DNA from: Siphonodentalium dalli
Taxonomy: Eukaryota > Mollusca > Scaphopoda > Gadilida > Siphonodentaliidae
DNA: 64,000 bases
Direction: 5' to 3'
NCBI GenBank assembly: GCA_032622095.1
Contig: CP136065.1
Span: 95,671,343-95,735,342, forward strand
Both the position numbers and the translations under genes were made by a program. Below the pieces are notes generated by a model that was given only the letters and a program-made list of their open reading frames with translations, did no database searches and was not told the origin of the DNA. Every line of letters starts with the position of its first letter. Positions within the stretch are counted from its first letter, which is position 1. This document shows positions 45,381-56,640 of this stretch, piece by piece.

Positions 45381-46215
45381 AATATAAATTATAATATAAA
45401 ATATATTGGTTACATGAATTCACCGCCTCAGAATTCCGTTAAAACAACTAATCCTTCAAATTATTACCAAAAAAACTACGGCTTATTACTGCAGGTTTCT
45501 CATTCACCACACCAGAAAGCTTCTAAATGCGGATCAAAAAGCGGAGGTATTGTGTTCCAGCCAAGAGTGCATGGCCCAGCCATTGTTCATACCTAAACGT
45601 CGAAATCAATTAACGCGGTCATAGTTGTTATATACTGCAACTATAAGACATCCAGCGAATATACACCCCACGAAAACCAGAAATGTGTTGTCCTGCGAAA
45701 TATCCCATCGCTATAGCTCAATTTGACACGACCAGATTAACTTTTCTACAATATCCTAAAACAATAAAGCTTCTCAAATCATCGGCATAATCAATAGAAC
45801 TTTCACGAACTTCCAACTACAGCTTTTACCGGACTCGGGGTCGCAGTACAACTTTAACGCGTCCCAAAATAACCGCATTCGGGTTAGCACTAGTACAGCT
45901 TTTAAAGCGACCCAATCTATTTACAAGAAAACCATAATCAGAAATGGTAACGTCCTCAAGATCATATTATTAGCCATAAATATAAATTATAATATAAAAT
46001 ATATTGGTTACATGAATTCACCCCCCACCATTCCGTTAAAACAACTAATCCTTCGAATTATTACAAACAACTACGACTTATTACTGAAGGTTTCTCATTC
46101 ACCACACCAGAAAGCTTCTAAATGCGGATAAAAAATCGGAGGTATTGTGTTCCCGTCAAGAGTGCATGGTCCATCCATTGTTCATACCTAAAGATCGAAA
46201 GCAATTAACGCGGTC
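45320..46215. repeat. Direct duplication of about 300 bp, spaced about 600 bp
   Basis: 45320-45620 recurs at 45920-46215: AAGAAAACCATA, AGATCATAT, TATAATATAAAATATATTGG, TTCCGTTAAAACAACTAATC and CATTCACCACACCAGAAAGC all occur twice in order. The spacer carries TTTTACCGGACTCGG, related to the 30201-30735 element. Confidence 0.8.
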
Positions 46216-46299
46216 ATAACTATTACATACTGCAACTATAATACCATCACAACACAACCACCAGTGGGCTGCAGAACGAAACATATCTATAAAAGTTGA

Positions 46300-46538
46300 A
46301 ATATAAGACTTACAAAATTAATTATCTTTTAAATTTCTTTTATTGGTAATTGACATAGCTTGTCACAAACCAAAACTCATTATTATTGACATAATAATGT
46401 AAAGGACAATAAACGAAATTGAAATTCCCAACTACACCTTTTACCGGTGACCGGCCTCCTGATCGCGCAGTTCGAATTTTAAACTAATAAACCGGTGACC
46501 GGCCTCCTGATCGCGCAGTTCGACTTTTAAACTAATAT
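46300..46538. repeat. Arm of the 30201-30735 element family plus 48-bp tandem pair
   Basis: GAAATATAAGACTTACAAA through TACACCTTTTACCGG matches 30570-30710. Then ACCGGTGACCGGCCTCCTGA occurs at 46443 and 46491. No feature is recognised in 46539-48063, except a stray AACGCTCTTTATT box pair at 47760-47815. Confidence 0.65.
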
Positions 46539-48063
46539 ACCGGAAAAACCATGAAACCTACATGGGACCACGGAGTTTTATAATTTGGCCCACAGTATAC
46601 ACATGGTGGTGTTAATAACTTTATTCATGCAGTTATGGTGCTTATTTTTGTGTATAATGTGAAGTATTTTTGCCATGAACGCCTTTAATATAGTTTCGGT
46701 AGTACATGTAATAGTGTGTAGCGGCAGAAATGTTATAATTTTCATGTGTATGTCTTTTCTGGGAAAGCACATCTCATGCATTGTATGTCAGTAAGAAATC
46801 TAGTAGTCACCGGGTTACGAAAAGCAACATTATACCAAGTTGAATTTCAAGATTATATGTTGCTTTAAACGGAAATGACTCACTTGGACATCCAAATTAT
46901 GTTTACGTAGTTTGGAAGGAATTTCTTTAAGAAATGAACGTAGTGGGTGTGTGTGTTATTGTGGGATACGGCGCTGTGGTCGTTGTGGCACATTGTGCAA
47001 ATCACTACATTGCTTTTTATATTGATATAATTTTTGATGATGTTTTCCCATAAAACGCAGGGTGTTTTCTTATTTATTTTCACGAACTTTGCCGATAATT
47101 TGAGACTAGTCCACGCAGCACATTAATTCAGCCCAATACAAGAATTAAAAACTCTTAGTTACGATAACGTGATCGATATAAATAACTGGCTTCAGATGCA
47201 ATTCAGCTGAATTTTTAAAAGTACGCCCAATTATTCTGTCAATCGCGTTTAGGGATTAGTTCAGATAAGGTAAGCAGTTTGTAACTTCCTGCTAGTGATG
47301 CACTCTTCGCATTATTGGGATGTAAACCGGTGACCCAATTGGCAGCTGACCAATCACCAAACAGGAGTTAGTGTAACATAGACGGACCATGTAATAAATC
47401 AAATCTACACAACTCGTTGTATATCCTCTATATATACTCTGAAATAACATGCTAATATAATTGTACTTTTTCTGTCATTTACATATATGAGAAAATACTC
47501 ATAAATCCATTAGGCACGAAAAGAATCTCACGGGAAATATTTTTTTCTGATGACCATTTTATCGGTTCAATTTTAAATTTATTAAATGGACATGGCTTAT
47601 TCGAACCTCCAATTTTGTTCTACGTAATTTGGAGCGACGGATAGGATAGGACGGTAAATAAAAGAACTATTGATATACCGGCTTCATATGCTCTGATAAA
47701 CACTTGCCAAAGTCACCACCATTCTCACCCGTGTTCAACGTTTCGCCAGAAGTCAGATAAACGCTCTTTATTGATACCATATCAGGAGTAGACTGCCACT
47801 GAACGCTCCTTTCTATTCCATGTCGAGCAAAATTTTGTGTTTTGTGTTGGGGATCCAAACACCGTATTCACAGTTGTATTTTTCATTACTTCAATGCGAC
47901 TTTTTGGGTTACATAATGCTCTAGAATGGTAGTTCAGATATTTATCGACCTATTTCGATACCAAGACGAATTCAAATGCGAATAATAGTATGTGTAGTTT
48001 GGAGCGCATACCGCCATGTGGCTTTAAGCTGATTGGAATAGAAATTAATATCGATTATACATT

Positions 48064-48589
48064 TTAAAGATACGGGCGGTGTTGGCGGTGGGTATGATGT
48101 TAAAATATTCACCTCCGTCAAAAGCCGCCATAAACAGAAAGAATAGTAAAATATAGACAGACTTTGTTCTTATGCCAATCAGAAATATGGCATAAACAGT
48201 ATGTTATTGTCAATGTTTTCCCCTTTGTTATGTAAACAAAAGCAAAAAACGTTAGGTTTCCTGGCTTTTGTTTAGATCCGGATATGGTAAACATAAAGAG
48301 CGTTATTGTTACTGTTTTCCTGATATGGAAATAATAAAGAGCGTTTATATAATTTGTGTGTGATTAACCAATATAATTGCGCTGTGTTATGTAAACAGAA
48401 GCACAACTTATGTAACACGAGCAGGCTCTTGTTTACGTACAGCATCGTACGTCTTGACGAAAATATACTGTTTACGCGCTGATTATGTTTGGCATATGAG
48501 CTGAACTGTATATATTTTGGTGTTCCTTCTGTTGATGGCGATTTGAACAAATATAAAAAATTCTGCAACGAACGCCGCCGTGCCTTTAA
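48064..48589. mobile_element. TTAA MITE, family with AACGCTCTTTATT boxes (copy 2)
   Basis: TTAA on both sides. Ends AGATACGGGCGG and inverted AGGCACGGCGG. Contains AATAAAGAGCGTTTATA and TAAAGAGCGTTATTG with TCCTGATATGGAA, the inverse of 32094-32595. It begins 110 bp downstream of the putative first exon of the CAP gene. Confidence 0.7.
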
Positions 48590-48698
48590 TGTGAGCGAGA
48601 GAACGTTGGAGAGCTGTTGATAAAATATATTTAAAACAAACTTAAAACAAAATTAATAAATTAAAACAAAATAGAATCTGGAATCGAAGGTCACTCAC

Positions 48699-48732
48699 CT
48701 GGATGAATCTACTATCTGACTTCGAAGCAGGA
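48699..48732 (-). other. Putative noncoding first exon of the CAP gene
   Basis: A strong donor CCAG|GTGAGT ends at 48699, and a TATA-like box sits about 30 bases above the presumed start. The coding exon at 41464 needs an upstream noncoding exon because its ATG follows a splice acceptor, and this is the best candidate on that strand. The 5' end is estimated from the TATA spacing and is not seen directly. Confidence 0.5.
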
Positions 48733-48754
48733 TTGATGACCGATGGGGCGGCGC

Positions 48755-48770
48755 TATGTATTTATTGAGA
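48755..48770 (-). promoter_or_regulatory. TATA-like box upstream of putative first exon
   Basis: On the minus strand the sequence reads CTCAATAAATACATAG, with the ATAAATA core at 48765-48759. A GC-rich stretch follows, then the proposed exon ending in a consensus donor. This is inference from sequence and spacing. Confidence 0.4.
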
Positions 48771-48799
48771 GCGAGTAGGGCCATCTGGCACTGATGATG

Positions 48800-49928
48800 T
48801 TCTCTTGTCTGAACGGACAAATCGCAACGTTATACGTGGTGAGTTCCACAACAACTAAACCTGATAATATCAGGTAATGATGTGAACAGGTGTCGTGAAT
48901 AATGACTATTTGGACATGAACAATATATTAATAACAAAATATCATTAGTAACGCACTAATATGTCGTGACCTATATATGTACGTTTATATATATTCTAGC
49001 TGAAACAGGCTCCATTCGGGAGCCTTTATTACACACCCATTGACGCGAGTCACATGTATTCAACGGAATCCCAGCCATTGAATACATATTAGTGTATACC
49101 TCTAGTGGAATACAAGCCGGAACTATTCTTGTTGACGTTGTCGCCAAGAAAGATGACGTACATTACGTCGATCGACGTACATTACGTCGATCATCCGCTT
49201 CCGGTGACCCCCCCCCCCCCCATAATTATTGGTTATTTGTCAGACTTAAATCACAATAAAGGTAGCTATATAGTAACAATGAAGGTGACATTCATGGATT
49301 GAAGTTATCCGACTGAACGGTGTATAATGTAGACAGAACACAACGCGCATCTTAATCGAGAACATTTTATCGAATGAGTTGCGGATGGCGACCAACGAAA
49401 CATCCAATGAGGTTCATTTCGGTGACCGACCTTTATTTGCCTTTAAGTTGTCGCCTGTATAATGGTCTTCCGTGATCACAATACGTATGCACAGCAAGCA
49501 TTGGTTGACCAAATATGTCCACCCGATCATTCAAACACAAATTCGGTCGACTGAGGTGAACGTTAAAGCGGAAGGAAACCCTCAACAGATCAGGCCGTTC
49601 ATATATTTACTATATCAAACATGGTGCGCTAATTACGGCGCATCCATATTTATGAGAGCATGCATTACGTTACGGCCTCACTTCTGAGTACAGATACGTT
49701 TATAGGCTATCACACAAAAATCCAAGCCGATTGAAGACTACATACATGTATTATATATATAAGCCAAAAGGTCGCATAACATTTGAAAGTGACAACCTCG
49801 GCCAAACTCATGCACACGTCTTCTATATGTGCAAATATGTCAACCAAACAATCTTTCGCGAATTGTACTATAATTTGTTCACAACAGATAATCATGTATT
49901 ATGCATAACAAACATTCATTCTGCTGTT
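48800..49928. other. Upstream flank of CAP gene, no gene recognised
   Basis: Contains an exact 19-bp tandem pair GACGTACATTACGTCGATC (49155-49192) followed by a C tract. The frames have no motif. Confidence 0.5.
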
Positions 49929-49931
49929 TTA

Positions 49932-50337
49932 GGGTACGTTCACACACTGGCAAGTTTGCACGGTATGGTTTGCAGGCATTTTGTCGTAGAAAACGATATG
50001 GTGACATAATATGAACGGAAACAAGCACCTAAAGTGCACCTGTGCTACAGCTAACTACTTGCAAATATCTGTAGTTCCACTAGTAACGATGCTACCGGAA
50101 TTTGTCTGTAAATATCATGCAATTATCTCGCAAGAATAAATCATACAGGTATTTGAAGGCAAATTCCAATAGAACTGTTACAAGTGGAACTAGATAAATG
50201 TTACTTCTCACGTCGTTCGCTTTGGTAAAGATGCATATTATATGCACGTTTACTTTCATATTATGGCACCATGTGATTTTCTATGGTGGAATGCCTGCAA
50301 AACTACCGTGCAAACTTGCCAGCGTATGAACGTACCC
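49932..50337. mobile_element. Harbinger-like MITE with TTA target duplication
   Basis: TTA at 49929-49931 and 50338-50340 flanks inverted ends GGGTACGTTCACAC, then TGGCAAGTTTGCACGGTA and TTTGCAGGC. Three-base TTA duplications and GGG ends fit PIF/Harbinger derivatives. Non-coding interior. Confidence 0.75.
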
Positions 50338-50465
50338 TTATTTATTTTCATATCTAAAAACAGACTATCGTACGCGATAGTTTAGCGTTAAACAACCAAG
50401 TGAGGCCGTGACGCCACAAGCTATAAAGGGAGATAATATTTCTTCAAAAATGGCGGCGTCAAGTT

Positions 50466-50897
50466 ACGCTGAATAGGTGACTGTCGCATGGTTTCGAGCA
50501 AAAAGACACCCAGGATCTCTCAAACGGGCAAAAAGACACACAGGGTGTCACAAAGAAGCAAAATGACACCCAGGATCTCAAAGTCTCACCAAACAACGGG
50601 AATTTTGTTTAGTCGTCTGCTATTAATATTGGTCCAACTATCAAGGATGCGGAACTGCGCTACCAGTCAGACTCAAAGCCCATTTAAATTTCGTTGATAT
50701 TTCACTCCGATCACAAACAAACAATTATCATAATATTAATAGCAGACGACTAAACAAATTTCCCGTTGTTTGGCGAGACTTTGAGATCCTGGGTGTCATT
50801 TTGCTTGTTTGAGACACCCTGTGTGTCTTTTTGCCAGTTTGAGAGATCCTGGGTGTCTTTTTACTCGAAACCATGCGACAATGACCTTATTCAGAAT
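50466..50897. mobile_element. Large inverted repeat with GACACCCAGGATCTC sub-repeats
   Basis: The arms of about 160 bp start GACTGTCGCATGGTTTCGAG, contain three spaced AAAAAGACACCCAGG-type units, and end TAGTCGTCTGCTATTAATAT. A short loop separates them. Probably a fold-back transposon; no target duplication identified. Confidence 0.7.
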
Positions 50898-51757
50898 TAC
50901 TCGCGTAATTGTTTGCGCGGTTTAGTTTGAGACGCCATATCTCCGATATTGTGCTGTGATTTGCGCTGAAAATTTACAAACGAACAGTGAACAGATTGCT
51001 TTAAGCAAATATCTTTTCGTTATGCGATAGCTTCCTTCCCTTTAAGAACGCGTGTTGTGATACTACTGGTAATACAAACGATCATAATTAAGAACGGTCT
51101 TTATTTTCTGCGGCTTTTTTAGAAACGAAAACATCTCTCTATCATAGACGATCATTAACATTTTTGCTAGCCTGACAAATGTTGAAAACAAACAATATTC
51201 TGGCCACCAGGAACCTCCTATTAGCGGGCTCTTTGGTATGATCTAATTTCATTTGTGTAGAGATGGTGGTTCGGGTCAGGAACCTACGTCATTATTTGCT
51301 CGACAATGGCGGTAAGATATCACGCCTGGTACATTAAACATTCTTTTCGTCTACATTTTCCGAAGATTGTAACAAGCTATTACTAATTAGCTCTCCCTGC
51401 AACTCATCTCGTTTGGTGTTTGGTGGAAGTAACCGGGCCAATTTGAATTTGTTCACATTATACGAAATGATTTACTACATTTCGGTATGGGTTGTACATG
51501 TAACAGTTGGCCCGGGAGAAAATAAACATAATTAAATGTCTGCGGTTGGTGGGCAACCATGGAGGGGAACACATCTGTTCGACCTTGTATATATACATGT
51601 ATATCTGCAACTTTGCTCACAATGCTTTCTATGGTGAGCGGAACTTGGCATAGGACATGATGGCTGGTGTATGTTGAATTAGACGTGGTTCGTCTTATAA
51701 CAATGTTTAAAAACACGACACACCATAGTTCATTTGCTCCCTCCAATTAGTGTCCAC
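50898..51757. other. No recognised feature
   Basis: A 97-codon minus frame at 51453-51746 has no recognised motif or splice support. Confidence 0.45.
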
Positions 51758-51915
51758 AAATACACATGTGTATTTACGATAAAATTGACCCAAATACACA
51801 TGTGTATATATCATATAAAATATACCACTAATACACATGTGTATTTACGATAAAAGTTACCCAAATACGCATGCGTATCTACGATAAAATATACCCCAAA
51901 ATACACATGTGTATT
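51758..51915. repeat. Five evenly spaced palindromes AATACACATGTGTATT
   Basis: Cores at about 51759, 51793, 51830, 51864 and 51900, separated by 33-38 bp with TTACGATAAAA spacers. The fourth has ATACGCATGCGTAT instead. Each centre is an E-box (CACATGTG). It lies about 3 kb upstream of the proposed CAP-gene start. Confidence 0.85.
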
Positions 51916-51963
51916 TACATGTTTATATAAACTTTGGACATGAGGGCCACTTGCCCATTCCCC

Positions 51964-52100
51964 GCGCATCATGTACATGGAACTATAGTGTGGTCGTAAG
52001 AGTTGAACCTGATGTTGCTGTCATTCGACGCGCATCGTGTGCATAGAACAATAGTGTGTTCGTGGGAGTGTTGAACCTGATGTTGGGGGTCATTCGACGC
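51964..52100. repeat. 66-bp tandem pair
   Basis: GCGCATC...ATAGTGTG...TTGAACCTGATGTTG...TCATTCGACGCG occurs at 51964 and 52030 with several differences. Confidence 0.75.
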
Positions 52101-52256
52101 GGAATAACACAAGGTTCAATTTATCCAAAATCCGCTAAAATCAGCTTTCGGGAAATTCCCAATTCAACGAGGCGTCCATAATGGCTGTTGGTCTCGGAAA
52201 ATGCTGAATTCTCCGGTAGGTGCACCAATTAATGTCAAATTCGTAATAAAATGAAT

Positions 52257-53680
52257 TTTTTTTTTTTTTTTTTAATATTTTTATTAGGATCCTGATAAGC
52301 ATATCTCATAAATAGGTGTACACATATTAATATATATATATTATGATGGTTGATTATTCTATTGAACATAATGTATAGATTGTATGTTTGATATATTATT
52401 GCATTTGTACCAAACTTTTTTCAATTATAGTAAACAAATAAATGTTTAGTTTATTGATATATTATAGCGGTGGGGTGGAGGGGGCATTCCATCTCAGTGG
52501 AGAGTACATGTGAATTACATTTATCTTCATCCCTACAATTGGTATGCAAAAACGTTAGTTGAATTTGGAATTGATGGTAATGTGAAAAAAATAAAAAATT
52601 ATTGATATGTTAACAATGGTTTCAAGTCTTCCCACCTTGTTTTAAGATGATGAGCCCTCCTGACTTCCAAGTGATTTGTACTGAGACATTCAATGTTTTG
52701 GTAGTATTTAAGATGTTCAATGAGGCCAGTTAAAGTAGGATTGTTTTTCCTCATTTTACATAAATATATATATTTTCTATAAAGTAATATACAAATATCC
52801 AATATTTCAAATATGGTTGCTTCTGTGTCTCTCATTCCAAGCACAGTATATTCTGGGGTGAGATTTATTGAAAATGCACATTTTTCTTTGAGTAGCTGTT
52901 GAAATTGAAGCAATACAGTTTTTGAAATGGAACATTCATAGAAGAGATGTAGAACTGTTTCTCTTGAGTCTCCACAGAAGGTGCAAAGTTCTGTTTCTGA
53001 TAGTTTGCACTTGAATAGTTTCGAATTTGTATACAGTATATCATGATTGATCTTAATTGGAAATTAAGTAACCCTGTATCATCTGTGATTTGGTATGGAT
53101 GTTTATAAATTTCACTCCAATTCAAGCCACTAATGGGTTTTCCTAATCTTTTTGCCCATTTGTTTCCTATTTCACATCACACCATTGAGATGGTATTGCA
53201 TTCAAACGTCCCTGGTAATATGTAAAAGGAGTGCGTAAATTATATTTACAACGAAATTCACCATAGTCCAGGAATCCTGAGTCGTCTTTCATAAGATCAT
53301 TTATAAAGAATATATTATTCTTTATCCACTCGTTATTAATTAACTATTATGCCTGTCCACTATGATATGTTTATTTAAATGAATCGGTTGGGATAGGATA
53401 TCTTCCGGGGCTGTGCTGAGATTTTGGTCCACTAGACTCCAAGCATATAAAACACTTTTCCAAAAAGGGTTCGCCTTTTCCCCCAAAACATTTAAGGCTT
53501 CAGTGTGAAGATGCCAACTTTTATTGCCACCAAATGGCTCCAAATCATCCATGATAATAATTTTCCAGCTTGCCAGGTTGGATGGATCAAGTAATATTTT
53601 CACCCAGGATCTTTTCAAAGCATTGGAGATAAAATGAAATATACACAAACAATGCTTAGTCGTAAGCAATATATGTAGAA
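52257..53680 (-). pseudogene. 5'-truncated L1/Tx1-type LINE: ORF2 C-terminus, 3' UTR and poly(A)
   Basis: Read on the minus strand: FWKSVLYAWSLVDQ, then SINGL-like and RL.AIP segments, then in shifted frames KCKLSETELCTFCG and ETVLHLFYECS, a zinc-ribbon-like C-x-x-C...H-x-x-x-x-C typical of LINE ORF2 C-termini, then a helical tail ending RWEDLKPLL. About 330 bp of AT-rich 3' UTR follows, to a 17-base T run (52257-52273) that is the poly(A) tail. Few frameshifts, so it is younger than the other LINE pieces. Confidence 0.82.
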
Positions 53681-54529
53681 TGTCTGTCCCAAAATCGCCT
53701 CCAACATGGACACCATCGAATTCAATTTAAATTTTGTGCAAAATTTAATAGCTAGTCATAAACGAGTCACGAACGCTCTGATAATGCGATGATGAGTTAC
53801 TGCAGAGTATAAGACAAAATTTTGATAAACGATGTACTAATTCTCTCTAATGTATTTCACGAGACAGCAAGCGAAAGCAGGGTCTCGTGCAACGATTACA
53901 TCTGCACTTTTGGGCGCGCAGAAAAGGAAAGGTAACGCAGATGTTTTTCCGTACTGTTTATTTTGAATCATTTTATATATACATGTACATGTATGTAATC
54001 AAACAGCTAAATGGGATTTAATAGGGATGTGATCATTATATAGCATTTTCTAAAAGCAAAAACAAATGTGCACCCAGATTAGTCTCACGAATGTGACCGA
54101 TCATCTTTTATTTTGATAGCTACAACACCAAACCTTTCAAAATTCACTGATATAGAACAGTATGCGATCATCATATAGTACTGGGTAAAATGTGTAGATC
54201 CTGTTATCCGTGTCTCAAAATAGAAGTCATAGTTGACTCCCATCATGTGATGAAACGCGAATATTTCGCTTTTATTAAAACACAAATGAGCACCATAGCC
54301 TCTGTTCCATCAATTCCAAACTTACCTGCATACTCTGTGGTAGAGACTGTGTTTGTGCCTGGAAATGATATCAGATACTGGTTATATTCACAATGGCGAG
54401 ACCAATATGCGAAACTTATTACGTTTTCTGCAAACGCATCACCACGTGTATCCCTTCTCCCTAGTGTTACACATTGTTGCCTCGCACACAACCACAAATG
54501 GCAACATTGCGCGAGTGTTCAACACTGAA
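53681..54529. other. No recognised feature
   Basis: Several frames at 54190-54530 lack motifs. Their distal part belongs to repeat R1. Confidence 0.45.
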
Positions 54530-55520
54530 ATAACAGCTTTGAACGATGGTCACCTGATATTTAGCACAAGTACGTGGGTGGTAAAGGCAAGATATTTTCA
54601 AAACAAAAAGATACCGGAAACTAATATTGTGAGTACTCCGGTTCTACAGAGGCGACTGAAGTAATTTGAACACAATTGTCTACTAAGAAAGCGGTTTGCT
54701 AGCAGCATGAAAGTTTTTCTTACATAAACTATACGATGTGCCGTCTCTTTGATCTGGTGAGATGTGATGCTAATCTATTGAAAATTTGAGTGTCTCTTTA
54801 CATTATTATAAACATTGCGACATATGTGTGTGGTTTTATATCACAGGTAGTTTTGAAATTCCGGAAATGTATCTAGTATTTATACCGCAAGGGTAAGCAC
54901 TTCAGTTTCTGCGTTACATTAAAAAATTAATCATCATGCCAACGAATGAAACTACCATGCACTGTGTCGCGAAACATTACTTCGTGTGTCATGCCTGTCC
55001 GAAATTATTATTTTTGGCCCGACAGTTGGATTTTGGATAAGCAGGTAAATCATTGGGCTTGTACTTGCGTTGCAGTGACCGATAAATCAGTCAGACTGAT
55101 CTGTTTTAAAGATCTGTATATCTTTAAAGATATTTAACAACAGACTTGTACAATACCAATACGTATTTTCACACATAAGTGGTTGTCCAATATGTTGTTT
55201 TCGTCGTGGCATGTCTTGGAGTTGCGGCCATTTTGACAACCATTTCATGGCCGCTATTCTATTAGTTTGTGTCCGTGTCGCTATATTCGCTCCCGTGCTC
55301 TAGTTACACACAAACTGATATAACTACGTAATTCATATGCCAAAATATATCGTATAATGACTTATTTACATAATTGATGTAACATAGACAACCATGTTGG
55401 ACGCCATCGTGGATCCTGAATTTTCCCATGAGCGGATTTTTAATATGTTGTTCCAGAGGCTTTTCCGCGTCAAATGACACCAGAACTAGTTTGAATCCAA
55501 TTTATTTCGGGTTGAACCCC
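54530..55520 (+). repeat. Unclassified dispersed repeat R1, copy C
   Basis: It follows copy A in order: ATATTTAGCACAAGTACGTG, AAGATATTTTCAAAA, TATTTATACCGCAAGGGTA, CGACAGTTGGATTTTGGATA, TTTTCGTCGTGGCATGTCTT, TTTCATGGCCGC, and CGTCAAATGACACCAGAA. This copy has the longest frame (54353-54664), of unknown meaning. Confidence 0.75.
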
Positions 55521-55973
55521 ACATTGAGCTTCAACGTCCACGCCACTAGAATATGGGTAATGTACATGTTCTTTGACCTAGAGGCCCTGGGGATGCTTGA
55601 CCCGCGCACAGAACAGCCGTTGTTATACAAATATACATAAGTGATTATTATCATCATTCAGATATATGGAATAGTTATGGCTGTTACTGCTGGCATTGTT
55701 CTGTTTATAGTTTCGTGTAGATGTTTATCGGACACACCATAGTCACATCTGTATTGCTGTGTTACTGACTTTCCTACTCCAGATGGTTGCGCGGGTGACG
55801 TAAATGTTTCGTCAACTAAATTCGGGGTTTTAATGAGTGTAATGAAGCGTTAACATGATACTTTTGAGAGATATCGTGATATTGAATGTATTCAGCAGTT
55901 AAAGAAGCCATGTATCGAGGTGATCAAATCAAGATTTTCACAAGGACCGTCAATTTTTCCTAATGTCGAGGTA

Positions 55974-56637
55974 ATGGCAACTCAAGAACACACCACAAGT
56001 GACTCAACCAATATAGGTACCACGAAGTTGTAATCGCAGATTCCACCTTAGATGACACCATGAACGAAACTAGCATGAGTGAAGCCAGCAGCGTGAAAAG
56101 GAAAAATGTTTCGCCCTTTGAAGTGTGCTCACAAAGACAGAGGCGCTGTAGCAACTTCGTCAGTGAGTTTGATTACGACAGTGATCAAACATTGACTTCA
56201 TCACAAGGAAGACCCCACACACAGGCAAGCAAAAGTAGTTCCCACAAAGAATAACAAAACAGACCACGTCATTAACTGACTTAGTCGATTCAGCAGTCGA
56301 ATCAGCTATTCAGTCGGACTCCTTCATAGAACGCTGTAATGAAATGCTTCTCCCCATGCTAGAAGAACATGTTACCAAAAGGATCGATCCACTTATTCTA
56401 GTCAAGGATGCTATATTCCGATCCAAAAGGTTTCTCAAAGGGAAATCATCAGTACTGATATGTGAAGACTTGACCCATAAACGACAGCGACTGATCAAAT
56501 CATTGAGTAACTTAAAGTTCGTTGACAAAAAGGTGGATTTCTACTGGACGGTGAAAGGCAAAATCTTCCCAAAGATCAACAAGGAAGGCCTCAGACACCA
56601 ACTTGATTTAATTATGCCACCTGGACCGCAGATTTGA
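55974..56637 (+). pseudogene. LINE ORF1-like pseudogene with internal deletion
   Basis: It starts MATQEHTTSDSTNIG, shifts frame, then continues through a Ser/Arg-rich tail to EMLLPMLEEHVTKRID. It then jumps straight to FLKGKSSVLICEDLTHKRQR and KVDFYWTVKGKIFPKI, ending at TGA 56635-56637. ICEDLT-x-x-R and W-T-x-x-G-K-I are C-terminal motifs of many LINE ORF1 proteins. The central coiled-coil/RRM part is missing. No ORF2 follows. Confidence 0.65.
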
Positions 56638-56640
56638 TCT

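Noticed and set aside
51453-51746. 97-residue minus-strand ORF upstream of the CAP gene
   Set aside because: No recognised domain, signal peptide or convincing splice sites. Consistent with a chance frame.
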